From Dysgonomonas mossii DSM 22836 (lineage in GTDB: Bacteria > Bacteroidota > Bacteroidia > Bacteroidales > Dysgonomonadaceae), in contig NZ_GL892004.1 in the NCBI RefSeq assembly GCF_000213575.1, positions 608,491-672,490 on the forward strand: a stretch of 64,000 nucleotides of DNA. Direction: 5' to 3'. The stretch's first letter is position 1, and each line of letters opens with the position of its first letter. Of the stretch, positions 9,301 through 17,138 are shown piece after piece. The position numbers and the translations under genes are program-made. Under the pieces are notes generated by a model, which saw nothing but the letters and a program-made list of their open reading frames with translations, made no database searches and was not told the origin of the DNA.

Positions 9301-10170
9301 ATGTCAAAGATAAAAGTAGCAGGAATCAAAAGGAAGACAAAATTTTCTCCCAATCATATAGGCAATGACGGCATGATATTCAGTGAGACTGCCGAATGTC
9401 TAAGAAATATGGGATATGATGTAAGGGAGTATACGGAAGACGAATTTATTTTAAGTGAAGAGAATGAGCTATATATATTCAATATGGCTCGTGACAAAAC
9501 AACCATTCGTAAACTAAAGAAAAGAGAAGAGGATGGAGCTGTTATAATAAATCCGGGAACCGGTATTGAAAACTGTACACGTGAGGCAATGACTCGCTTG
9601 TTGTTGGAAAATCATATACCATATCCAACAAGCCTTATAGTGGATGTAACCGATGATCCGACCCAAGAGTTGAAGAAAATGACGGCGGATGCATATTGGA
9701 TCAAACGAGGTGATTCGCATGCCATTCATAGAGAGGATGTAACCTATGCACGTAATATACCCGAAGTGAAATCGATATTAAAAGAGTTTGCTTTACGTGA
9801 TATACCCAATGCTGTGATCAACGAACATCTTGTCGGAGACCTTGTTAAGTTTTATGGAGTGGCAGATACTGATTTCTTCTATTGGTTTTATCCTTACGAT
9901 TTGAGCCATAGTAAATTTGGACTTGAAGCAATAAATGGTGAAGCGCATGAGTTTCCGTTTGATGTAGAGGCTTTGAAGAAAGCATGTGATAAGGCCGGTG
10001 AGATATTAGATGTTAAAGTATATGGGGGAGACTGCGTTGTAGACGAGGATGGCTCTTTTAAAATAATTGACTTTAACGATTGGCCGAGCTTTGCTCCTTG
10101 TAGAAGTGATGCAGCGCCTAAGATTGCAGAATGTGTGCATAAGCAGATTCAAAGAGATTTGCAAGGATAA
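9301..10170 (+). CDS. ATP-grasp domain protein, unknown substrate (inositol-lipid cluster)
   Basis: A 289-residue protein with ATP-grasp features. Its N-terminal pre-ATP-grasp region ends at INPGTGIENCTREAMTRLL. A central segment contains YWIKRGDSHAIHREDV, and NEHLVGDLVKFYGV lies in the ATP-clamp region. The C-terminal VYGGDCVVDEDGSFKIIDFN followed by DWPSF resembles the metal-binding D...DxN site of RimK, glutathione synthetase and inositol-polyphosphate 5/6-kinase relatives. ATP-grasp enzymes make amide, thioester or phosphoryl-transfer products via ATP. Its place between a nucleotidyltransferase and a CDP-alcohol phosphotransferase suggests a step in making or decorating an inositol-containing lipid. 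I do not recognise a characterised orthologue, and the function is open. Confidence 0.75.
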   Translation: MSKIKVAGIKRKTKFSPNHIGNDGMIFSETAECLRNMGYDVREYTEDEFILSEENELYIFNMARDKTTIRKLKKREEDGAVIINPGTGIENCTREAMTRLLLENHIPYPTSLIVDVTDDPTQELKKMTADAYWIKRGDSHAIHREDVTYARNIPEVKSILKEFALRDIPNAVINEHLVGDLVKFYGVADTDFFYWFYPYDLSHSKFGLEAINGEAHEFPFDVEALKKACDKAGEILDVKVYGGDCVVDEDGSFKIIDFNDWPSFAPCRSDAAPKIAECVHKQIQRDLQG

Positions 10171-10190
10171 TTATAATAACCTTATATTTG
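10158..10190 (+). promoter_or_regulatory. Internal promoter ahead of the CDP-alcohol phosphotransferase
   Basis: TTTG at 10158-10161 and TATATTTG at 10183-10190, 21 nt apart, match the -33/-7 consensus. The site overlaps the end of the ATP-grasp gene and lies about 47 nt before the next start codon, so the lipid transferase can be expressed separately from the two upstream genes. Confidence 0.6.
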
Positions 10191-10236
10191 CATTATACGG
10201 AAAGTAGTTTGTAATAAAAGTAGTATCAATAAATTA

Positions 10237-11154
10237 ATGGATAATAAACAACCGACACTTGAATCTACTCTAAAATCAACGGATACAGAAGAGTTTATAG
10301 ATATTTATTTCTATCGTCCGATCGGTTATCGTTGGGCTCTATTGTTTCAGAAATTAGGTGTTACGCCTAATGCTGTCACCATAGCAAGTATTTTCTTGGG
10401 GATAGGGGCAGGTATATGTTTTTATTTTGACAATATATGGATATCTCTATTAGGGATATTTTTACTCGTATGGGCAAACTCTTATGATAGTGCAGATGGG
10501 CAGTTGGCTCGCATGACAAAGCAGTTTTCTGCTTTAGGACGTGTTTTGGATGGTTTTGCCGGTAATCTGTGGTTCGCTTCTATTTATGTAGGTATTTGCT
10601 TACGTCTTTATCCCGAGTGGGGCGGATGGATATGGGTTCTAGCTTGTGTTACAGGTTACTTCCATTCCAAACAAGCGGAGATGGCTGATTACTATCGCAA
10701 TGTACATCTACTGTTCCTTAAAGGGAAAGCAGGGAGTGAATTAGACAATTCGGCCGAGCTTACTGCCAAATTTAAAGAGCTAACTTGGAGTAAAAACTTT
10801 GGAGCAAAAATTGTATTGTTTTTCTATCGTAATTATACTACCGATCAGGAAAATCGATCTCCAAGACTTCAGGTGTTATTTCGATTACTCAGAGAAAGAT
10901 TTGGAGATGTTGCTCCTGAAAGTTTTCGCAACGATTTCAGAGAGAAAAGCCTCCCTTTGATGAAATATACCAATATACTCTCTTTTAATACACGATCTAT
11001 CGCATTATTTGTGTCTATATTGTTGGGGTGGCCTTGGTTGTATTTTGTATTTGAATTAACTGTATTGAATATACTGCTTGTATACATGGTAACAAAGCAT
11101 GAAAAAATATGTAAAAGCTTTGTTCTGGATATAAAGAGTGGAAAATACAATTAA
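10237..11154 (+). CDS. CDP-alcohol phosphotransferase, probable phosphoinositide synthase
   Basis: A 305-residue integral membrane enzyme of the CDP-alcohol phosphotransferase family, with about six transmembrane helices. The family motif D..DG..AR........G...D...D is visible from D84: D84, D87, G88, A91, R92, G101 and D105 are present. The last position (109), normally the catalytic-base Asp, is Gly, followed by Asn110. The family joins a CDP-activated group to an alcohol. With inositol-phosphate synthase three genes away, the product is probably a phosphatidylinositol-type lipid, made either from CDP-diacylglycerol plus inositol-phosphate or from CDP-inositol plus a lipid alcohol. It has its own promoter and is followed after 12 nt by a HAD phosphatase. 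Confidence 0.88.
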   Translation: MDNKQPTLESTLKSTDTEEFIDIYFYRPIGYRWALLFQKLGVTPNAVTIASIFLGIGAGICFYFDNIWISLLGIFLLVWANSYDSADGQLARMTKQFSALGRVLDGFAGNLWFASIYVGICLRLYPEWGGWIWVLACVTGYFHSKQAEMADYYRNVHLLFLKGKAGSELDNSAELTAKFKELTWSKNFGAKIVLFFYRNYTTDQENRSPRLQVLFRLLRERFGDVAPESFRNDFREKSLPLMKYTNILSFNTRSIALFVSILLGWPWLYFVFELTVLNILLVYMVTKHEKICKSFVLDIKSGKYN

Positions 11155-11166
11155 AATAAGTTTAGT

Positions 11167-11892
11167 ATGTTTGATTTGTCAAAAGTAAAAGGAATTATCT
11201 TCGATTACGGAGGTACTATAGATAGCAATGGTAAGCATTGGTCTGAAGTTTTATGGGAATCATATTTGGATAATAAGGTTCCTGTAACCAGAGAACAGTT
11301 CCGTGAGACGTTCGTATATGTAGAACGTTATCTGGCTGCTAATCTTGTTATATTACCCGAAGATAACTTTCATGTTTTACTGAAAAAGAAAGTAACTCTT
11401 CAAATAGAATATCTTCTGGAGAAGGGCTTCCTAGAGGAAAATGATAAGACAAAGATGTATAGCCTTGCAATTTCAGATCAATGTTATAACTTTGTAAAAG
11501 ATTTGATTAAAAAGGAAGTTGATATCCTTACAGCACTCAAAGACCGTTATCCAATGGTTCTGGTGTCTAATTTCTATGGAAATGTACAGTCTGTATTAGG
11601 CGATTTTGACTTACTTAAATATTTTGATGATATTATAGAATCGGCTGTTGTTGGTATAAGAAAACCCGATCCTGCCATATTTGGATTAGGCGTTGAGAAG
11701 CTCGGTCTACCGGGTTCTTCCATTGTGGTTATTGGAGATTCTTATACGAAAGACATTGTTCCCGCTACAAAAAATGGATGCCAAACTATTTGGCTCAAAG
11801 GTTTGGGCTGGGGTGACGATGACGAAAATGCTACAGCTGATATAATTATAACGGATTTCATGGAGTTGAAATCTATCTTTCAATTAGATTGA
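11167..11892 (+). CDS. HAD-family phosphatase, candidate phosphatidylinositol-phosphate phosphatase
   Basis: A 241-residue haloacid-dehalogenase-fold protein. Motif 1 reads FDYGGTID (nucleophile D13), motif 2 LVSNF, motif 3 the lysine in IRKPDP, and motif 4 VIGDSYTKDI. The residue two positions after the nucleophile, normally the acid/base Asp in phosphatases, is Gly15. A helical cap lies between motifs 1 and 2. In the known Bacteroides inositol-lipid pathway, a cluster-encoded phosphatase removes the phosphate from phosphatidylinositol-phosphate. This gene is a positional candidate for that role. It follows the CDP-alcohol phosphotransferase by 12 nt and is probably cotranscribed. Confidence 0.85.
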   Translation: MFDLSKVKGIIFDYGGTIDSNGKHWSEVLWESYLDNKVPVTREQFRETFVYVERYLAANLVILPEDNFHVLLKKKVTLQIEYLLEKGFLEENDKTKMYSLAISDQCYNFVKDLIKKEVDILTALKDRYPMVLVSNFYGNVQSVLGDFDLLKYFDDIIESAVVGIRKPDPAIFGLGVEKLGLPGSSIVVIGDSYTKDIVPATKNGCQTIWLKGLGWGDDDENATADIIITDFMELKSIFQLD

Positions 11893-12132
11893 AAGGCAAT
11901 ACTTGAATACATTGATAATACTATAGAGTCAGTCTGACTATCTGCTTTAGTAATGGATACCGCTTGTATGGTAGAAAAGCCCGGGTTGGGAGAATAAAGT
12001 AAAACAGATCTTCACTGAAACTATGCTATTATATAGGATTTTATGAATTCGGGAGATAATATCCTGATGAAGTAAAGTCTCCGGTTTAAAGGATTACTGC
12101 GGGTTGCAGTGTATTTTAAAAATTAATTAAAA
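11893..12132 (+). promoter_or_regulatory. 240-nt gap / possible structured leader of the inositol-phosphate synthase gene
   Basis: No ORF of note is seen. The region has several short inverted repeats: AGTCAG/CTGACT near 11930, GGAGA/TCTCC around 12050-12085, and CTGC/GCAG just before the start codon near 12097-12110. No clear TAnnTTTG element is visible, so transcription may continue from the HAD gene. A regulatory leader is possible but unproven. Confidence 0.3.
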
Positions 12133-13428
12133 ATGGAAAAAGTACAAGTGAAAGAAGCCAAGGGTAAACTTGGTATTCTAACAATTGGTGTTGGAGCTGT
12201 TGCTACAACATTCATGGCAGGAACGTTATTAACACGTAAAGGACAAGGTGTTCCTGTAGGTTCAATTACACAGTTAGCTACAATGCGTCTGGGAAAAAGG
12301 GAAGAAAATCGCTTTCCGAAGATTAAAGACGCTGTACCTTTGGCAGATCTTAACGATGTTGTTTTCGGTGGATGGGATATCTTCGAAGAAAACGCATACG
12401 AAGCTGCAGTACACGCAGATGTGTTGACAAAAGACGACCTGAACAAGGTGAAAGACGAATTGGAAGCAATCAAGCCAATGAAAGCTGTTTTCGATCAAGA
12501 CTTTGTTAAACGTCTACACGGTACATGGGTAAAATCAGCTCCTACTAAATGGGAATTAGCTGAACAAGTAAAACAAGACATCCAAGATTTTAAAACAAAA
12601 AATAATTGCGATCGTATCGTGGTTATCTGGTGCGGAAGTACTGAAGTTTTCACTCCGCTTGGTGAAGTTCATAAAACATTAGCAGCATTTGAAAAAGGAC
12701 TTAAGGAAAATCATAAAGATTTAGCTCCTTCAAACGTATATGCCTATGCTGTAGTATCGATGGGTATCCCATATATCAATGGTGCACCAAACCTTACAGT
12801 AGATATTCCTGCAATGTGGGAACTAGCGGCTAAAACTCAGACTCCGATCTGTGGTAAAGACTTCAAAACTGGTCAGACTATGTTGAAGACTGTATTGTCT
12901 CCAATGTTCAAAACTCGTATGTTGGGTCTTAACGGATGGTTCTCAACCAATATTCTTGGAAACCGTGACGGGGAAGTACTCGATGATCCGGGTTCATTCA
13001 AAACGAAAGAAGAGTCGAAACTTTCAGTTATAGACAATATTCTTCAGCCAGAACTGTATCCTGAACTTTATGGAAATGTTTATCATAAAGTACGTATCAA
13101 TTATTATCCTCCTCGCAATGATGACAAAGAAGGATGGGATAATATTGACCTATTCGGATGGTTGGGTTACAAAATGCAAATGAAAGTGGACTTCCTTTGT
13201 AAAGACTCTATTCTTGCTGCTCCTCTATGTCTTGACCTTGTATTGTTCTCCGATTTGGCGAAACGTGCAGGTCTGAGCGGAATACAAGACTGGTTGTCTT
13301 TCTACTTCAAGAGCCCAATGCATGAGCCAAGTAAGATAGCAGAGCACGATTTGTTTATCCAATATGTGAAGTTGAAAAATACACTTCGTAAAATGATTGG
13401 AGAAGAAACTGTGGATTTTATTGATTAA
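12133..13428 (+). CDS. Myo-inositol-1-phosphate synthase (inositol-3-phosphate synthase)
   Basis: A 431-residue cytosolic NAD-dependent enzyme that converts glucose-6-phosphate to myo-inositol-phosphate, the entry to inositol lipids. The N-terminal Rossmann loop is TIGVGAVATTFMAG (about 17-30). IVVIWCGSTEVF, NGAPNLTVDIPAMWELA, CGKDFKTGQTMLKTVLSP and NILGNRDGEVL match conserved segments of the family, including the catalytic lysines in the KDFKTGQTMLK part. Length is close to the bacterial/archaeal type rather than the roughly 510-residue eukaryotic one. It ends the cluster and is followed by a strong terminator. Its codons look highly expressed, with regular CGT, GGT and AAA. Confidence 0.95.
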   Translation: MEKVQVKEAKGKLGILTIGVGAVATTFMAGTLLTRKGQGVPVGSITQLATMRLGKREENRFPKIKDAVPLADLNDVVFGGWDIFEENAYEAAVHADVLTKDDLNKVKDELEAIKPMKAVFDQDFVKRLHGTWVKSAPTKWELAEQVKQDIQDFKTKNNCDRIVVIWCGSTEVFTPLGEVHKTLAAFEKGLKENHKDLAPSNVYAYAVVSMGIPYINGAPNLTVDIPAMWELAAKTQTPICGKDFKTGQTMLKTVLSPMFKTRMLGLNGWFSTNILGNRDGEVLDDPGSFKTKEESKLSVIDNILQPELYPELYGNVYHKVRINYYPPRNDDKEGWDNIDLFGWLGYKMQMKVDFLCKDSILAAPLCLDLVLFSDLAKRAGLSGIQDWLSFYFKSPMHEPSKIAEHDLFIQYVKLKNTLRKMIGEETVDFID

Positions 13429-13447
13429 ATAATAATCTTATAATACT

Positions 13448-13485
13448 AAAAGACTGTCTAGGTTAACCTAGACAGTCTTTTTTTG
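13448..13485 (+). terminator. Rho-independent terminator after the inositol cluster
   Basis: A perfect inverted repeat (AAGACTGTCTAGGTT and its complement, 13449-13479) is followed by a run of T. It lies 20 nt after the inositol-phosphate synthase stop codon. Confidence 0.85.
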
Positions 13486-13910
13486 TTGGTACACCTCTTT
13501 TCGAAGAAGTTTGATACATCATCTATGATTTTGTGAATAAGTCAAATTTTATTTAGGATTCAACTTAATTGTTATCCAAAATAAGAAGGGGATAACCTTA
13601 GAAAAAAGGTATCCTCTTTTTGGAAAATATATAAATGTAAAGTTCAATATTGTCTGCTCCTAGTACATTGAAGCAGATAAAGTTTCTATATTTATTAGAA
13701 CATTATTTTCTACATTATGTTTATTGTTTTCGCCTTGAAATTTAGTTAAATGAAAATAATAGATAATTTATGTTTATATTTCTTATCAACTGCAATTTTC
13801 TTTGTATAAAATAGACTAATAGTCAGGGATAAATTAGAAATCCAATCTCATAGAAATAAGTTTTTATGTATATTTGTAGGCTTTAGTTACTCATTAAATT
13901 AACTCTCGGA
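13486..13910. other. Intergenic region with a second terminator-like hairpin
   Basis: No protein-coding ORF is supported. A hairpin (AAGGGGATAACC at 13586-13597 with GGTATCCTCTTTT at 13608-13620) ends in a T-rich stretch and looks like another terminator. Because transcription from the inositol cluster should already have stopped at 13485, a short untranslated transcript between 13486 and 13620 is possible. From 13621 to 13868 I see only AT-rich sequence, and the dapB promoter follows. Confidence 0.4.
13869..13876 (+). promoter_or_regulatory. -7 promoter element of dapB
   Basis: TATATTTG matches TAnnTTTG exactly and lies about 35 nt before the dapB start. No clear -33 TTG is seen. Confidence 0.55.
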
Positions 13911-14627
13911 ATGAATATAGCACTTATAGGATATGGTAAGATGGGGCATGAGATAGAAAAGATAGCCCTGCAAAGAGGTCATAATATTGTATCAATCATT
14001 GATATGAATAATCTGGAGGAGTTTAATTCTCCGGCATTCAAAAGTGCTGATGTTGCAATTGAATTTTCTACACCTGATAGTGCCATACAAAATTATCGTA
14101 AATGTTTTGAGGTTGGTGTTGCTGTTGTTGCAGGAACAACAGGATGGTTAGAACATTTGGAGGAAGTAAAGAAAGCTTGTGCTGAACAAGGTCAAACTTT
14201 CTTTTATGCTTCTAATTATAGTCTTGGTGTTAATATCTTTTTTGCCCTCAATAAATATTTGGCAAAGATTATGAATAACTATCCAAGCTATGATGTGAAG
14301 ATGGAAGAAGTACACCATATTCATAAATTGGATGCACCGAGTGGAACAGCTATCACGCTGGCAGAAGACCTTATAAAGGAAGTTGACCGGAAAGAACGCT
14401 GGAACTTGGAAGTAGAAGAAAAACAAACAGACCTGTCTATACATTGTATTCGTGAAGGAGAAGTACCGGGAATACACGAAATAATATATGAGTCTGAAGC
14501 AGACATTATAAGTATAAAACACGATGCCAAAAGCCGTGTGGGTTTTGCTCTTGGTGCAGTGTTGGCTGCCGAATTTACTAATGGTAAAAAAGGATTCCTT
14601 GGAATGGGTGATATGCTCAAATTTTAA
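13911..14627 (+). CDS. dapB: 4-hydroxy-tetrahydrodipicolinate reductase
   Basis: A 238-residue NAD(P)H-dependent enzyme of lysine and diaminopimelate synthesis, needed for peptidoglycan. The N-terminal nucleotide-binding loop is IGYGKMGHEIE (6-16), VAGTTGW is the central conserved loop, and EVHHIHKLDAPSGTA carries the catalytic His and Lys. It is slightly shorter than E. coli DapB (273), as is usual for Bacteroidota. It is the first gene of a tight group dapB - signal peptidase - signal peptidase homologue - WbqC (gaps 8, 24 and 7 nt), probably one operon driven by the promoter at 13869. Confidence 0.96.
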   Translation: MNIALIGYGKMGHEIEKIALQRGHNIVSIIDMNNLEEFNSPAFKSADVAIEFSTPDSAIQNYRKCFEVGVAVVAGTTGWLEHLEEVKKACAEQGQTFFYASNYSLGVNIFFALNKYLAKIMNNYPSYDVKMEEVHHIHKLDAPSGTAITLAEDLIKEVDRKERWNLEVEEKQTDLSIHCIREGEVPGIHEIIYESEADIISIKHDAKSRVGFALGAVLAAEFTNGKKGFLGMGDMLKF

Positions 14628-14635
14628 AATAAGAT

Positions 14636-16117
14636 ATGGAAAAGAATTCTTCGAATCAGCAAAATAAAAGAGAACGTCGCAAACCGGGGATGAAGCAATG
14701 GATATATGCCATTCTAGCTAGTGTTTGCTGTATTGCGTTTGTTATCTGGACCGGGTATTGGGCTGTATTGATCCTGATCCCTGTTTTTATCGATATATAC
14801 ATCACTAAATTTGTTCCTTGGGGTAGATGGAAACAATCTAACAACCGTCAAGTGAAGAGTATCCTCGATTGGATCGATGCTATTCTTTTTGCATTGGTAG
14901 GAGTATATTTTATAAATACTTTCTTTTTCCAAAACTATCAGATTCCATCTTCATCCTTAGAGAAATCTCTTTTAGTCGGTGATTTCCTATGTGTTAGCAA
15001 ACTGAGCTATGGAGCGCGTTCTCCAATGACTCCGTTTTCGTTACCATTGATGCAGCATACTTTTCCTTTCTTTGGATTTAAGTCCTATCTTGAAAAACCT
15101 CAGTTAGAATATAAGCGTTTCAAAGGGACAGGACATATCGAGCGTAATGATATAGTTGTTTTCAACTATCCATCGGGAGATACAGTGGCTTCGAAGTTTC
15201 AGGAAGTAGATTACTATGTTTTGTGCAAAGAAGCCGGACGAAGTCAGGTTTGGACAAATAAGAATACATACGGAGACATACTTTATCGCCCTGTAGACAG
15301 GCGAGAAAATTATGTAAAGCGTTGTATCGGATTGCCGGGCGAGACAATCTCTATCGTGGGTGATACAGTTTATATCAATGGTAAACCAATAGAAAGCCCT
15401 GAAAAAATGCAGTTGTTATATTGTGTGCAAACCAATGGGACAGATATATCTTCCGCTGCTTTCGATGATTTGGGCTTAAGTCAGGAAGACAAAAAAAGAA
15501 TAGGGATGTATCAGGATTTGAGCGAAGTGGATAGCCTTTCGTATGTAAGGGCAATTTTCCCTAAAGCTAAAAATGGAAATCCCGGATTCTTATATTCCGG
15601 TGTAAATATGACCAAAGAAATGGCAGAAGAGATGAAACAAAAGCCATTTGTAGAAAAAGTAATTCCTCTAAACCAGTTTTATAAGTTGGCTAACAGAATG
15701 GGACAAAAGTTTGTACAACCCACAATTTATCCTATCACTTATGACATGCAAACTCAACCCGGAGATTTACATCCTCTATGGATACCTAAAAAAGGCGAAA
15801 CAATCAAGTTTGATACTGATGTAGATCGTAAGGTAGCAACATATATACGCTGTATAAAGAATTATGAACTAAACGATTTTGACTATCGTGATGGAAAAGT
15901 TTATATTAACGGACAACAGACTGATTCTTATACATTCAAATTGGATTATTACTTTATGATGGGAGACAACAGAGATAATTCGGCCGATTCCCGTGTTTGG
16001 GGATTTGTTCCCGAAGATCATGTTGTAGGTAAACCTTTGTTTATATGGCTCTCTTTGGATAAAGATAAGAACGGAATACGCTGGAACAGACTTTTTACAT
16101 CCGGCAATAAAAAATAA
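14636..16117 (+). CDS. lepB: Signal peptidase I, long Bacteroidota form
   Basis: A 493-residue inner-membrane serine protease that removes signal peptides from exported proteins. Two transmembrane helices lie at about 23-40 and 42-60 and a third just before the active site. The catalytic serine is S107 in IPSSSLEKSLLVGD, and the general base is K228 in NYVKRCIGLPGE. Box E is visible as GDNRDNSADSRVWGFVP near the C-terminus. Between the lysine region and box E there is an insertion of roughly 150-170 residues compared with E. coli LepB, probably an extra periplasmic domain. It starts 8 nt after dapB. Confidence 0.95.
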   Translation: MEKNSSNQQNKRERRKPGMKQWIYAILASVCCIAFVIWTGYWAVLILIPVFIDIYITKFVPWGRWKQSNNRQVKSILDWIDAILFALVGVYFINTFFFQNYQIPSSSLEKSLLVGDFLCVSKLSYGARSPMTPFSLPLMQHTFPFFGFKSYLEKPQLEYKRFKGTGHIERNDIVVFNYPSGDTVASKFQEVDYYVLCKEAGRSQVWTNKNTYGDILYRPVDRRENYVKRCIGLPGETISIVGDTVYINGKPIESPEKMQLLYCVQTNGTDISSAAFDDLGLSQEDKKRIGMYQDLSEVDSLSYVRAIFPKAKNGNPGFLYSGVNMTKEMAEEMKQKPFVEKVIPLNQFYKLANRMGQKFVQPTIYPITYDMQTQPGDLHPLWIPKKGETIKFDTDVDRKVATYIRCIKNYELNDFDYRDGKVYINGQQTDSYTFKLDYYFMMGDNRDNSADSRVWGFVPEDHVVGKPLFIWLSLDKDKNGIRWNRLFTSGNKK

Positions 16118-16141
16118 TAAGCTAAAATTGGGGATTGAAAA

Positions 16142-17131
16142 ATGTCTTCAAAAAAGAAAAACATCTATACATATTTGGGCAAAGTGATTTTAATTACTTT
16201 GCTCATTGTGTTATGTATACGGACTTTTTTTGTAGAGTCATATACCATATCCTCATCTCAGATGCAAACCTCTCTTCTGGAAGGTGATCAGGTACTTATT
16301 GATAAAACATCATACGGTGTTCGTCTGCCTATTACGATATTAACGATTCCATTTACTTTTGATAAAATATTTGGTGTTCGCTCATATCTCACTTCTTTAG
16401 AAGCGCCTTACAAAAGAATACTGGAAAAAAGGATTGAGAGAAACGATATTATCTTGTTCAACAATCCGATGGATGTTGGTAAGCCGTTGGATAAGAAGGA
16501 TCTAATTGTCAGTCGTTGTATTGCTATTCCCGGTGATACCGTTTCAGTAGAAAAAGGACTGTTATCCCTTAATCGTATAAATCATATTGCTTCTGCCGAC
16601 GTCATGAATGAATATTCCATGAATATTTTGGCGTTAAAGGATATACAGGCTATAATGGAAGAGCATAATATTCCTATTCGTAGCTTAAAGCATAGAGCAG
16701 ATACAATAAGTATTATGCTGAATAGATTAGAGGCTTTTATTATTAATGAGAATATAGAAGACTCCACACTATCTATATGTTGTAAGACCGATACAACTCA
16801 AAATTATCGCTTGATAGTTCCATCGAAGGGTAAAGTGATAAGTGTTAATAGCTTGAATATTAATGTGTATAAGCAGCTAATACTGCAAGAACAGGACGAT
16901 AATGCTCATATTGCTGACGATAAGTTATACATCGGGGGAAAAGAGCAGGCAACCTATAGGTTCCAAGACGATTACTATTGGGTGCTATCTGACAATATAA
17001 AAGATGCTTTGGATTCTCGTACGTTGGGTTTTATCCCTTTTAAGAATATAATAGGCAAAGTTCGTTTAATCTGGTATAGCTCCCATAATGGAAACGTAAG
17101 AAAAGAACGTTGTTTAACTTCTGTAAATTGA
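16142..17131 (+). CDS. Signal peptidase I homologue lacking the catalytic Ser and Lys
   Basis: A 329-residue protein with one N-terminal transmembrane helix (about 14-30) and the S26 signal-peptidase fold. At the place of the catalytic serine the sequence reads ISSSQMQTSLLEGD. Aligned on LLxGD, the serine position is Q40. At the place of the general-base lysine it reads IVSRCIAIPGD, with S124 instead of Lys. Box E is degenerate (LSDNIKDALDSRTLGFIP). The gene is intact with no frameshift and directly follows the active paralogue, so this looks like a maintained pseudoenzyme, perhaps a partner of LepB. Reassignment to a neighbouring serine (S39) cannot be fully excluded, but the lysine is also missing. 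Confidence 0.9.
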   Translation: MSSKKKNIYTYLGKVILITLLIVLCIRTFFVESYTISSSQMQTSLLEGDQVLIDKTSYGVRLPITILTIPFTFDKIFGVRSYLTSLEAPYKRILEKRIERNDIILFNNPMDVGKPLDKKDLIVSRCIAIPGDTVSVEKGLLSLNRINHIASADVMNEYSMNILALKDIQAIMEEHNIPIRSLKHRADTISIMLNRLEAFIINENIEDSTLSICCKTDTTQNYRLIVPSKGKVISVNSLNINVYKQLILQEQDDNAHIADDKLYIGGKEQATYRFQDDYYWVLSDNIKDALDSRTLGFIPFKNIIGKVRLIWYSSHNGNVRKERCLTSVN

Positions 17132-17138
17132 TTCTGTA

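Noticed and set aside
12123..12473. Minus-strand 116-codon ORF over the inositol-phosphate synthase start
   Set aside because: Overlaps the coding start on the opposite strand and has Ser/Thr-rich antisense composition without family features.
13486..13910. Hidden small protein gene in the largest gene-free gap
   Set aside because: Stops occur frequently in all frames, and no start with a plausible leader and coding bias was found.
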